IMG/VR virus record: IMGVR_UViG_3300020190_004843
Location: 1 to 64,000 of that record
From: a virus
Strand: one strand, 5' to 3'
DNA: 64,000 nt
Position numbers and translations under genes: made by a program. The notes below the pieces were generated by a model that was not told the DNA's origin, made no database searches, and saw only the letters and a program-made list of their open reading frames with translations. Of the stretch, positions 44,698 to 52,592 are shown piece after piece; within the stretch, counting starts at the first letter, position 1, and every line of letters starts with the position of its first letter.

Positions 44698-45403
44698 CGA
44701 ATACGGTCAGCTTATCTCCTGATGGGGTTGTTACAACACGTTGCATATCAAGTCTTGGCTCGTTGTCCTCCAAGAATTTTCTTATGTGTTTTGAATCACC
44801 AATCAACATTTTACTTACAAATGTGGAGATTTGACCTCTGTCTCTCGATCCATCTAACTCAACAATTTGTCTTTCGAGTTTCCATGTAATTCTTGGAGCC
44901 GTCCTACCCTTAGGATATTGGTCAACCATTGTGGTAATCTCATTGAGTTGTCCAAGTGTGAGCGGTTTAATTTTAACAATACTACCTGAAACAGGGAGTT
45001 TTGTTTCGAATAGACCTTCCTCGTTCGGTTCAATACCCTTTTTGATACTAAGTTCTGCAAGAGATAGTGTCGTCTCAAAAGTTTTATTTGTTTTCGGATC
45101 ATTAACCGTCATTATAATCTCAGGACCAAATGAAGTGTTCCTCAAAAAAATGAGAATTGCTTCAATATCAGTTTCCATAAGATCTTCAGGTTTTATGTCA
45201 TGTTCAAATAATTTAGCTCTTATAAGATCAAGAGTAAGATTGTTACTCCCACCCATAATGATGTTCTCATCATTGGCTGTAAGATATCCAACTTTTACAG
45301 ATGATTTTTTGTTCTTATAAAATACACCACCCGATGGTAGTGGAACCACATCATGTGGAAAACTTAGGTTTTGTGTTGCGTATTGTAGTGTTTGGTTATC
45401 CAT
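44660..45403 (-). CDS. T4 gp26-like baseplate hub protein
   Basis: This 247-residue protein starts with LPSGGVFYKN, then VKVGYLTANDENII and a helical ILIFLRNTSFG region. The pattern matches the T4_baseplate family (gp26/hub subunits), which help assemble the baseplate hub around the tape measure. T4 gp26 is 208 residues. Its ATG is separated by nothing but a run of T from a strong terminator hairpin, so it has no ribosome-binding sequence. The 3' end overlaps the 60-residue gene. Confidence 0.7.
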   Translation of the reverse strand: MDNQTLQYATQNLSFPHDVVPLPSGGVFYKNKKSSVKVGYLTANDENIIMGGSNNLTLDLIRAKLFEHDIKPEDLMETDIEAILIFLRNTSFGPEIIMTVNDPKTNKTFETTLSLAELSIKKGIEPNEEGLFETKLPVSGSIVKIKPLTLGQLNEITTMVDQYPKGRTAPRITWKLERQIVELDGSRDRGQISTFVSKMLIGDSKHIRKFLEDNEPRLDMQRVVTTPSGDKLTVFVGFGVDFFRPFF

Positions 45404-45435
45404 AAAAAAAACCGTGGAGTTTTGTCTCCACGGTT
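45404..45435 (-). terminator. Strong terminator after the tail tube gene, abutting the next start codon
   Basis: On the minus strand, AACCGTGGAG and CTCCACGGTT form a perfect 10-bp stem with a 6-base loop, followed by a T run that leads directly into the ATG at 45403. It begins about 32 bases after the tail tube stop. Confidence 0.85.
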
Positions 45436-45467
45436 AAATATAAACTGACTTTACTTTTTTTAAAGAA

Positions 45468-45956
45468 TTAATATACAAGAACACATCTGTCCATTCTCAA
45501 GGTTGTAGTTATGTTTGCCAACGCATCTTGGCTATAATTTAGTGCGTTGAAGTTAACATCTGTCAAGAACGTACCATAGAGTATCCATTTCTCAACCACT
45601 ACTCCTGTTGGATCCAACATTTCAAGGTCAATGTCTTTTTTGTAACCCGCGGCGTAACCCATACGACCTGTAACAGATTCTGCGTGTAAACGAACCCACT
45701 CCATAAGAGCTTGTGCTGCAGATGGTCCAATAGGATCTCGGAATGTTACATTGATTGGTTGCCAGTTGAATCTACCAGCAACATATGTTGATGTATTTAA
45801 AAATTGAATCTCTGTAGAAGCAATTGAAATGTGAGGTCTTGCAGCAGATTCTACAAACCACTCATTTATACCTAATGTCGAAGGAAATCTCAGAATAAAT
45901 CGATTCTGACGTTTCGGTTCGTAAGGTATCGGCATTTTCATTAGTAAATCAGCCAT
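45468..45956 (-). CDS. gp19: Tail tube protein gp19
   Basis: This 162-residue protein is of the T4 gp19/Hcp-like tube family that forms the inner tail channel. It shows an N-terminal PKRQNRFILRFPS segment, a WQPINVTFRDPIGPSAAQAL stretch and a C-terminal NITTTLRMDRCVL strand, all typical of this family. T4 gp19 is 163 residues, so the length agrees. It is followed by a strong terminator, as expected for a protein needed in many copies. A TATTTATA element lies upstream. Confidence 0.92.
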   Translation of the reverse strand: MADLLMKMPIPYEPKRQNRFILRFPSTLGINEWFVESAARPHISIASTEIQFLNTSTYVAGRFNWQPINVTFRDPIGPSAAQALMEWVRLHAESVTGRMGYAAGYKKDIDLEMLDPTGVVVEKWILYGTFLTDVNFNALNYSQDALANITTTLRMDRCVLVY

Positions 45957-45988
45957 AATATATTAATTTTTGTTTTTGTCTTTATAAG

Positions 45989-45996
45989 TATAAATA
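45989..45996 (-). promoter_or_regulatory. TATTTATA element upstream of the tail tube gene
   Basis: The sense strand reads GATATATTTATAC, 32 bases before the ATG at 45956. It lies in a 91-base AT-rich gap. Promoter and terminator together would make the tube gene a single-gene unit. Confidence 0.4.
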
Positions 45997-46047
45997 TATC
46001 CCTAAAAATTTTTTTCTATTTACTTAATCCTCAAAAAAAAATATTCA

Positions 46048-46902
46048 TTATTCCATCTTAGATTTTTTTCCAGTTCCAGTGTAATAAGTTTTAACAACAT
46101 TATCTGAATCTTTTTCAAACCTTTTTCTCATAACTTCCACATTTTTTAAGTCGTCATCAGAAAATCCAATAGTAGGTGTGAATTTATTAGCAATATCTTT
46201 TTTAAGAAATGCTCTCTTGTTTAATAAAGCAGCCATGGCTTTGATGTAATTTACAAACCCTTCCATTGCTTCCACTTTTGCCTTTTCGGGGTTTTTTGCA
46301 GAATCCTCATTACCAAATGAGACTGGATGATATTTGTTTAACTCCAAATAGGTTTTTATTAATTCATCATCCGTCATTTCTCCTTCACCCACAAAAGAAC
46401 GGTATTTTCTCAGATTCTTAAGTAGTTCCTTTTTACTGATACCGTTGAAATCATTGATGATATAATTGTATACTCCTTGTTTTATAGTGTTTGGGTTGTG
46501 ACCTCTTGCTGTGATAATAGAAAAAATTGATCCATTATTGATTGCCTCTTTGAAGTCGTCAAATGCTGGACCTACTTTAGCTTTCATTGCGTCGATAAGG
46601 AATTGTTTGTCTCCACTTGTTCTGAAATTTCTGAAAGGGTTTTCAGCAAGTCCCACAATAATATCACCTTTGTAATCTAAATTTTTTTTTCCTATCCTAT
46701 CTCTATACTCAGCAAAATCAGCTGTTGACATACCCACCTCATCTCCATCTTTTGTTTTCAGGATAATTTCTGTTGGCATGTGAACTATGTTATCGTCCCA
46801 ATCAAAAGCATAATATTTCATATCGGGACTTCCCTTTTCTGTAAAACCTTCCCTAAATTCATTTTTCATCTTGGCTAAAAGGGGGGACATTGATCCCCCC
46901 AT
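46048..46902 (-). CDS. HAD-superfamily phosphatase-like protein between tube and sheath
   Basis: This 284-residue protein has HAD motif I at YYAFDWDDNI (Asp34 and Asp36), motif II at SIITARGH (Ser or Thr plus Arg) and an acidic motif IV at GFSDDDLKN. That is a complete catalytic set, suggesting phosphatase or phosphotransferase chemistry. The C-terminus is Lys-rich. ATG 46902 is at the base of a G6/C6 hairpin and a second ATG (46890) is in its loop, so either may be used. ATG at residue 28, just before the first HAD strand, is also possible. A metabolic-type enzyme between sheath and tube genes is unusual. Substrate unknown. Confidence 0.7.
   Translation of the reverse strand: MGGSMSPLLAKMKNEFREGFTEKGSPDMKYYAFDWDDNIVHMPTEIILKTKDGDEVGMSTADFAEYRDRIGKKNLDYKGDIIVGLAENPFRNFRTSGDKQFLIDAMKAKVGPAFDDFKEAINNGSIFSIITARGHNPNTIKQGVYNYIINDFNGISKKELLKNLRKYRSFVGEGEMTDDELIKTYLELNKYHPVSFGNEDSAKNPEKAKVEAMEGFVNYIKAMAALLNKRAFLKKDIANKFTPTIGFSDDDLKNVEVMRKRFEKDSDNVVKTYYTGTGKKSKME
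46881..46900 (-). terminator. GC hairpin at the sheath/HAD junction (terminator or translational switch)
   Basis: On the minus strand, GGGGGGA and TCCCCCC pair perfectly around a 6-base loop and are followed by TTTTAG. It starts about 12 bases after the sheath stop. It could end sheath transcripts or hide the start of the HAD gene, whose second ATG lies in the loop. Confidence 0.5.
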
Positions 46903-46911
46903 TATATTTTA

Positions 46912-49900
46912 TTAGATATTTTCGAATGTAGCACCTGCCGGTGTAATCAAAAACTCAATATCAATAAATTCAAGAGCTTTAGTTGGTTTGAGAAAAATCT
47001 TACCCGATAATGTATTTCTATCAAGATCCTCAGGTGAAGAAGAAACGGTCACACGGAAGTCGTACACACCTCTGTCTCTTCTGATTGAGTCCATAATAGG
47101 GTTAACACTATCCAAGAATTGTTGTCTTACAATTTCATCGTTTTGCTCGAACAACAATCTAACTGCTACAGCGGAAATCAACTTACGAGCTTGTAGTAAC
47201 AGTCTTCTAACGTTCAATCTGTCAAGAGCAGAGTCAGCAATTTGAAGTGTTTTGTTACCAAAAATTACAGTACCTACATCTGAAAAAGTCGCGATTGGGT
47301 TAATTCTTCCTTGATAAAGAGTGTCTCTATCCTCTTGAGTTAACTTGATCCGAGCCTTAATTGAATTTACCAAACCTCTTGTGTAACCCGCAGATGCGTA
47401 CCAAGGGAAAGCAATGTTGTCAGTCAAAGCTAAGTTTCTACAAACCTCACCCGTTGCAGGGATGTAAAGTTGTGTGTTATTTACTGTGTCTCTTGTTAAG
47501 ATCCAAGGATAGTAGGTAGCAGTGTAATTAGAATCTATACCTGTTTCTTCCAAATTGTTAACCGCCTCAGTTGGGTAAATTAAACCAATGTTATCGTATG
47601 TTGTTGGAAGGAACATATCGTAGTCAGGAGTAGTACAGATATAGATAGAATCTGCTCTGTCGTCCTCAACCATGTCTACAGCATATTCAACTAGACCGCT
47701 GTTATTCACATAATCGATACCTGGAGAAACAAAAACATTAATGTTTGTAGCCTCAGGATTAGCAAAAGTCGCAATACCAAGTTGGTAAGCGTAGAAATCA
47801 CTGTTTCCCCAATTTGATACCAAGTCACCATAAGCATAGTCTCTGAAAGCACCCCAACCAGTAGCTGTAGGATATCTTGAGGTTGGACAAGCACCTTTGA
47901 GGTAACCTGAAGCACCTAAGATATATTCATCTGTATTGGTTCTTGATTCTCTGTAGATATCCCATCCATCAAATCCACCAGCAAAACATATTGTGAATTT
48001 TCTAGCAAAGATTCTATAGTAAGGGTTTGTAGGAGAGGTAGGTTCAGAGTTGAAACTTGCAACACCAACTTCGAAAGCTGATTGACCACTTGTCATAAAC
48101 GTATTTGCAATTTCCACAACAGTTGCGCCTGAGTCCATGTGGAAACCTTTTGTTCTATAATTGAAAGGTGTCTCAACATTTGTATCACAATGATCAGAAA
48201 TATTTTGATACCCTTTAAACTGTAAAAGCGATTCATCAATACCTAATGTATTTGAGAAACCTAAAAATGTTCTTCTAACATTATCACCCGAACTTGTAAC
48301 AACATTTGAACCACCATTTGTCGTACCAAAAGGAGGATTGTAAATTACTTGACCAGGGAAATAGTAAGCTGTTTTATAAATCGGTATAGGTGATTGATTA
48401 TTTCCTGAATAATCTCTCATATTATATCCTTCGAATCCACAAGGAAGTGCATCAATAGGATATTCTTCTGAGAGCTCAACCATAATGTATGCCGAATTCA
48501 AAGGATACTCACCATCAGACGATCCAATCTTTTTAGCAACAAATGAGTTAGATGCTGGATCCATAGTACAGTTCGTGAATTTTTCAAGAACCACAGGATT
48601 AGCATCAGTATCGAAGAAAGATCTAACCACGATATCAAATGTCGAGTTGTTGAACGACATGTTCATGATAGAAATTTTTACCTGTGTATTTGCTGCGTCT
48701 CCGTCAGAAATAGAAACAAACTTGAATAGATTGTAAACTTTATTACCTCTAAGTTCCGAAACCACATACGGTGTTGTTGGACTTTGATATTCAAATAAGT
48801 TATTTGCGATTGAAGAAATATTTCCACCTCGTGCTTCAGGAAGTGATACGAAGTCTGGAACAATACCACGGATATAACCGTTATTGTATGACCAGTTCAA
48901 CATTGTTTGATATATCTCCTCAACAAAGACGGGGATATCCAACCTCGACTTAGAAAAGTTAGAAACACTTAATACTTTGGTTATGTATTCGGAATCGGAA
49001 GATTGGAATGATGTTTCGATTGAGAAAACATCACCTTCATATGTCTCACCTGTTATCGCGAATGTTGCATACGGGTTTGAAGTTAGACCTGAGTATGACC
49101 CAGAGGTGTCCAAACCAAGATCTGTTGAGCCTGTTACTTGATATCTCGGGCCTGCTGTGGTCGCGTTATAAAGAGATATACCTCTTGACCTCAAAGTAGC
49201 GACAACTAAGTTGTCGTACTCAGAGAAAGACGTACCTGAATAGGTATAAATAGTTCCACTCATAGCACCTGAAAAAATTTCATATGTTGCTGAAGTTCCA
49301 CCAGTTACTTTTGAACAGTAGGTTAAGAATGAATACCCTGTGTAACTATTTGTTGTAAGATCTGGTTTGTCAAATGTTGCATAATACCACTCATCATTTG
49401 TCTCTGCTGAGTATACTATGGTTGAATTATCCACATCACTACAATCAAACACGTTTTCTACAGTGTATGAAGATGGATCAAAATCAGATGTATCAATAGC
49501 CCCGTACACATACAAACTATCTCCTGAAGTAGCACCCGAGGCATTAGCAATACCCATAATTTGAGATTCAATATCCTCTCTCAAAGAAGAGACAGAACCG
49601 TCGTTCTGAGTGTAAGGTATATCAAGAGTATCGAAGATAATGTCTGGTACTGTTGACCCTGTCGGCGATGTAGACGCGAGCTGAGTTATTGTAATTGTTC
49701 CACCACTGTTACCTGAGAAGGTGAAAGCGAAGTCAACAGGAGATCCCGAAGTTCCAATTGTTGATTGATCGACATTAGCTATTGTTGTGAAAGACCAAGA
49801 GGGTCCCGCATCATATCCTGATAGACCAAGAACTCTTGTCACGAACAATTGGTTCGATTGTTGAAGATACGACTTAGCGATGTAAGCCGCTTCATATTTA

Positions 49901-50118
49901 GGTATTTGAGTGTTAACAAATTTCTCGGGGGACGTTGGACCAAAAAGAGCTTGGAACTGATCGAAACTTGTTATAAAAATTGGTTCGAAGGCTGGACCAG
50001 TCAAGGTTTCACCAACGATACCTAAAGTGGTTACTCCCACACTCTGAGATATGAATGATAAATCAGTCTCTCTGGTGTAAACACCAGGTGATACGAATAC
50101 TTTTTGTGCTGTTGCCAT
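46912..50118 (-). CDS. gp18: Tail sheath protein gp18
   Basis: This 1068-residue protein has the sheath start VFVSPGVYTRETDLSF and, at the C-terminus, the conserved core: NIAFPWYASAGYTRG, INPIATFSDVGTVIFGNKT, then LNVRRLLLQARKLIS and YDFRVTVSSSPEDLD. Contraction of this protein drives the tube through the host envelope. T4 gp18 has 659 residues. The extra 400 lie mainly in the N-terminal half and centre, in the surface-exposed domains where sheath proteins vary. It is preceded by a TATTTATG element. Confidence 0.9.
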   Translation of the reverse strand: MATAQKVFVSPGVYTRETDLSFISQSVGVTTLGIVGETLTGPAFEPIFITSFDQFQALFGPTSPEKFVNTQIPKYEAAYIAKSYLQQSNQLFVTRVLGLSGYDAGPSWSFTTIANVDQSTIGTSGSPVDFAFTFSGNSGGTITITQLASTSPTGSTVPDIIFDTLDIPYTQNDGSVSSLREDIESQIMGIANASGATSGDSLYVYGAIDTSDFDPSSYTVENVFDCSDVDNSTIVYSAETNDEWYYATFDKPDLTTNSYTGYSFLTYCSKVTGGTSATYEIFSGAMSGTIYTYSGTSFSEYDNLVVATLRSRGISLYNATTAGPRYQVTGSTDLGLDTSGSYSGLTSNPYATFAITGETYEGDVFSIETSFQSSDSEYITKVLSVSNFSKSRLDIPVFVEEIYQTMLNWSYNNGYIRGIVPDFVSLPEARGGNISSIANNLFEYQSPTTPYVVSELRGNKVYNLFKFVSISDGDAANTQVKISIMNMSFNNSTFDIVVRSFFDTDANPVVLEKFTNCTMDPASNSFVAKKIGSSDGEYPLNSAYIMVELSEEYPIDALPCGFEGYNMRDYSGNNQSPIPIYKTAYYFPGQVIYNPPFGTTNGGSNVVTSSGDNVRRTFLGFSNTLGIDESLLQFKGYQNISDHCDTNVETPFNYRTKGFHMDSGATVVEIANTFMTSGQSAFEVGVASFNSEPTSPTNPYYRIFARKFTICFAGGFDGWDIYRESRTNTDEYILGASGYLKGACPTSRYPTATGWGAFRDYAYGDLVSNWGNSDFYAYQLGIATFANPEATNINVFVSPGIDYVNNSGLVEYAVDMVEDDRADSIYICTTPDYDMFLPTTYDNIGLIYPTEAVNNLEETGIDSNYTATYYPWILTRDTVNNTQLYIPATGEVCRNLALTDNIAFPWYASAGYTRGLVNSIKARIKLTQEDRDTLYQGRINPIATFSDVGTVIFGNKTLQIADSALDRLNVRRLLLQARKLISAVAVRLLFEQNDEIVRQQFLDSVNPIMDSIRRDRGVYDFRVTVSSSPEDLDRNTLSGKIFLKPTKALEFIDIEFLITPAGATFENI

Positions 50119-50150
50119 TATTAAAAGGTTCTAGTTGAATTTATTTTATT

Positions 50151-50158
50151 CATAAATA
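50151..50158 (-). promoter_or_regulatory. TATTTATG element upstream of the sheath gene
   Basis: The sense strand reads AATATTTATGAATAAA, 32 bases before the ATG at 50118. It lies in a 118-base gap between this gene and the divergent ribbon-helix-helix gene. Confidence 0.35.
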
Positions 50159-50236
50159 TTAAATTAAAGACAAAAATCTTTGTTCCTGAATATGTATTTG
50201 TAAATCAGGATATTTAATTCTGCCTTTTTTCTGCCT

Positions 50237-50410
50237 ATGAAAACACCCCCTAAATCGAACAAAGAGATAAAGAATATAAAAATCTCAATAGAGTCTCACG
50301 AAAGATTGAGAAGATACTGTGATAAGAGGGGTTTGAAAATTTACAAATTCTTGGAAAACCTCATAATGGAGAGATGCAAAGAAAAGACTGACCTTTACGG
50401 CGAGGATTAG
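50237..50410 (+). CDS. Ribbon-helix-helix DNA-binding protein (57 aa)
   Basis: This short plus-strand gene lies between two minus-strand structural genes. The 57-residue product begins with a Lys-rich arm (MKTPPKSNKEIK), then a strand NIKISIES, a helix HERLRRYCDKRG and a second helix KIYKFLENLIMERC. That is the layout of MetJ/Arc-type ribbon-helix-helix repressors, which bind DNA as dimers through the strand. The stop overlaps the stop of the convergent gp15-like gene. A phage transcriptional regulator is inferred. Confidence 0.65.
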   Translation: MKTPPKSNKEIKNIKISIESHERLRRYCDKRGLKIYKFLENLIMERCKEKTDLYGED

Positions 50411-51447
50411 AGTAGTTTAGCAATATACTCCAAAGATGACACTGCAGATGCGTCCTCAGGTATTATCTCGAATCTTACCGTATCTCCTGATGTGATTTGA
50501 ATTGTGGAAACATCTTGACCATAATAATAGTCATTCAGGTAGACATCCCAAGTTTCAAGGTTTATTTTACTATTAAAATTTAGATTCGCAGTGTATTTGA
50601 AATTCTCAGTATATCCTGTTTCACCGACACTAAAATTAAAAGTCAGAGGAAATTCTGTTGCGTTCTCTGGATATATCTTTTTTGGCTTTCTTCTTTTGAA
50701 ATTACTTGTTTCTATAAGTTGGACCGTTCTTGAAATTGCTGGTTTTACCTGAAATTCTTCCTCATCTATTAAGAATCCCATCATTAAAAAATCATAATTT
50801 TGAATATAATATTTTCTCTTGTCTAATTCTAAGACAGACTCATTAGAAACGTTCTGTAATATGATTGGAACAAAATGTCCTTTTACAAAAGTATAAGCCT
50901 GACGAGAAGCAAACTTCTGCATTACAATCTTATTTAGTTGGTTCAACTCACGCATCCTATTACACATAAACTTTAGACTATAAATTATATCAACTGGCAC
51001 TGGTTGAGGTATAGTGTATATGTCAATTCCTTTCCTTTGACCGTCCCACGTTGGGACTGTTGCAAAATAATACTGTCTTCTGTTCGGTATATTGTAAATA
51101 AGTGATGGATTTGATCCGTATTTGACATCTGGATTTCTAACAACAGTCATGAAAGGAACCTTGACGTTTTTATCTAAATCACTAAAGTTCCAAGTCTCAG
51201 TAAACTGTGACCAATTCTGAGTTGTAATTATAATATCAACAACTGGCACCACCTTTCCTGATGTTACAGTCTCAAGATCTTTCTTCACAAAATCTAACAT
51301 ACCTCTATCCAAATCAGCGTGTAAAACAGACTTGGGTAAAAAAGTACCATCTCTTGTAATGTAATCCAAAAGCTGTTCCCTACGAGCTAAAAGCTCTTTC
51401 TGAGGTACTAAATCAATTTTCTTTTTTACTTGTTTGGGAAACGGCAT
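50407..51447 (-). CDS. Tail terminator / sheath stabiliser, gp15-like
   Basis: This 346-residue protein resembles T4 gp15 (272 residues), which caps the tail and joins it to the neck. Supporting segments are VKVPFMTVVRNPDVKYGSNPS, the VPVDIIYSLKFMCNRMRELN stretch (T4: PIKMIYELSIF), and the mid-protein IDEEEFQVKPAISRT. The C-terminal 90 residues form an additional beta-rich domain. Position between neck-type genes and sheath fits. Confidence is moderate because similarity is weak outside the core. Confidence 0.6.
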   Translation of the reverse strand: MPFPKQVKKKIDLVPQKELLARREQLLDYITRDGTFLPKSVLHADLDRGMLDFVKKDLETVTSGKVVPVVDIIITTQNWSQFTETWNFSDLDKNVKVPFMTVVRNPDVKYGSNPSLIYNIPNRRQYYFATVPTWDGQRKGIDIYTIPQPVPVDIIYSLKFMCNRMRELNQLNKIVMQKFASRQAYTFVKGHFVPIILQNVSNESVLELDKRKYYIQNYDFLMMGFLIDEEEFQVKPAISRTVQLIETSNFKRRKPKKIYPENATEFPLTFNFSVGETGYTENFKYTANLNFNSKINLETWDVYLNDYYYGQDVSTIQITSGDTVRFEIIPEDASAVSSLEYIAKLL

Positions 51448-51870
51448 TTATGGTTCTATTAAATGGATTTTATTTTTAGCGTTAATCAAAGCAACTTCTG
51501 ATGCGTGATATATTGGCTCTTGTGTAGATTTGATTACAAAAGAATCATTAATGTATGGGTCATATGAAATAATTTCCGATTGGTCCATGTTTGGAATATT
51601 TTCACAATTTTGCACACAATAATCCTCGATTGTCCCAATCACAAATGCATGAACGTTTTTTGATTTATCTTTTCTTACTCTCTCCCTACCACCTTTTCTC
51701 ACACGAAACTCAACGTCATACAAATAAACGTAATCGGCGTGTAAGACAACAATACCATTTTTTTGAACCGAGAACGTATGTTTGTGTAAATTATAGTAAA
51801 CCATAACTTTTTGACCAAGTATGTTGTCACGGAGCAAAGACTCTTGTGATTCTGAAATTAAATAAATCAT
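51448..51870 (-). CDS. Conserved phage protein, unknown
   Basis: This 140-residue protein has YNLHKHTFSVQKNG and YDVEFRVRKGGRERVRK followed by KNVHAFVIG. The combination looks like a small protein often seen beside neck genes of marine T4-like phages, but I cannot name a function. It forms an ATGA overlap with the preceding gp14-like gene and is followed directly by the gp15-like gene, so it is probably a neck or assembly component. Confidence 0.6.
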   Translation of the reverse strand: MIYLISESQESLLRDNILGQKVMVYYNLHKHTFSVQKNGIVVLHADYVYLYDVEFRVRKGGRERVRKDKSKNVHAFVIGTIEDYCVQNCENIPNMDQSEIISYDPYINDSFVIKSTQEPIYHASEVALINAKNKIHLIEP

Positions 51871-52379
51871 AAACCTCTGAACTCGTTATCGTTTACATAA
51901 GTGGCAACTATTGTTCTGTAGAACGGCTTGTAACCACCATAAGTGTGTTTATTGTCTGAGTTAACCCTTCCATCATCAACAACACTATAATATCTGACTC
52001 TATTTTCAGTCTCATAATATCCTATGTAGTCTCCAAAATCTATAGAGATCTCTAAATCGTCCAAGGTCTTTTGATAAACTGAAATCTGAATATTTCCCGG
52101 TTCAGATTGCGTAATTCTTGACCCACCCAGCATCGTGTTTGTTGGTATAAGAACCTTAACATATCCCTTAAACTCAACGGGAGGTAAGAATTGAATACCG
52201 TCTTGTAGAGCTTCTCCGTATACGTCATCTGTCTTTGTCTTTTTCTTATCAACCTTGTATAACACCAAAGTAAAATTCATGTCACCTTCCAACCACTCTT
52301 CACCCATACCGATATCAAGTGCGTAGTCTTCTCCACCAAAGAACTTACCTAACCTTGTAATTGGGACCTGTCTTTCCAT
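51867..52379 (-). CDS. Neck protein, probably gp14-like
   Basis: This 170-residue protein is predicted beta-rich. It includes RLGKFFGGEDYALDIGMGEEW, a LPPVEFKGYVKVLIP stretch and a C-terminal YKPFYRTIVATYVNDNEF. Composition and place before gp15 and sheath fit a head-tail neck protein of gp14 type. I chose ATG 52379 rather than 52394, because the upstream ATG is inside the TATTTATC element that precedes 52379 by 5 bases. Similarity to T4 gp14 is not strong. Confidence 0.5.
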   Translation of the reverse strand: MERQVPITRLGKFFGGEDYALDIGMGEEWLEGDMNFTLVLYKVDKKKTKTDDVYGEALQDGIQFLPPVEFKGYVKVLIPTNTMLGGSRITQSEPGNIQISVYQKTLDDLEISIDFGDYIGYYETENRVRYYSVVDDGRVNSDNKHTYGGYKPFYRTIVATYVNDNEFRGL

Positions 52380-52412
52380 TGTTGATAAATACATCGGAAA
52401 GAATTATATTTG
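52379..52412 (+). promoter_or_regulatory. Bacteroidota-like promoter for the plus-strand island
   Basis: TTGTTG at 52379-52384 is separated by 20 bases from TATATTTG at 52405-52412. This matches the Bacteroidota sigma-A pattern (TTTG, spacer, TAnnTTTG). It would drive the plus-strand genes beginning with the SET remnant at 52427. It overlaps the divergent neck-gene promoter. Confidence 0.35.
52384..52391 (-). promoter_or_regulatory. TATTTATC element before the neck gene
   Basis: The sense strand reads GTATTTATC, ending 5 bases before ATG 52379. It marks the start of the minus-strand neck/tail unit. Confidence 0.35.
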
Positions 52413-52426
52413 TTTTCAAAAATGAT

Positions 52427-52567
52427 ATGAAAATAAACCCACCAACCAAAATATACTTGAATAATAGTCCAATACATGGTTTAGGTGTGATTGCCTCAGA
52501 TAGTATAAAGATGTCGGGTGTGATAGAAATATGTCCTATAGTTGAGATGAATTTTATTGGGGCATGA
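52427..52567 (+). pseudogene. SET-domain remnant (46 aa)
   Basis: The 46-residue product contains KIYLNNSPIHGLGVIASDSIK and IEICPIVEM, matching the opening strands of SET-domain methyltransferases (pattern xSxIHGxGVxA...I...G..IE..P). Complete SET domains need about 120 residues, including the NHxC and catalytic Tyr motifs, which are absent. It ends with a stop 25 bases before the helicase gene. I read it as a truncated gene, but a short functional peptide is possible. Confidence 0.5.
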
Positions 52568-52592
52568 TTAAAAAAAATAAGGTAGAGAACAA

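Noticed and set aside
51867-52394. Upstream ATG at 52394 as the start of the neck gene.
   Set aside because: That ATG overlaps the TATTTATC element, leaving no leader; ATG 52379 is better placed.
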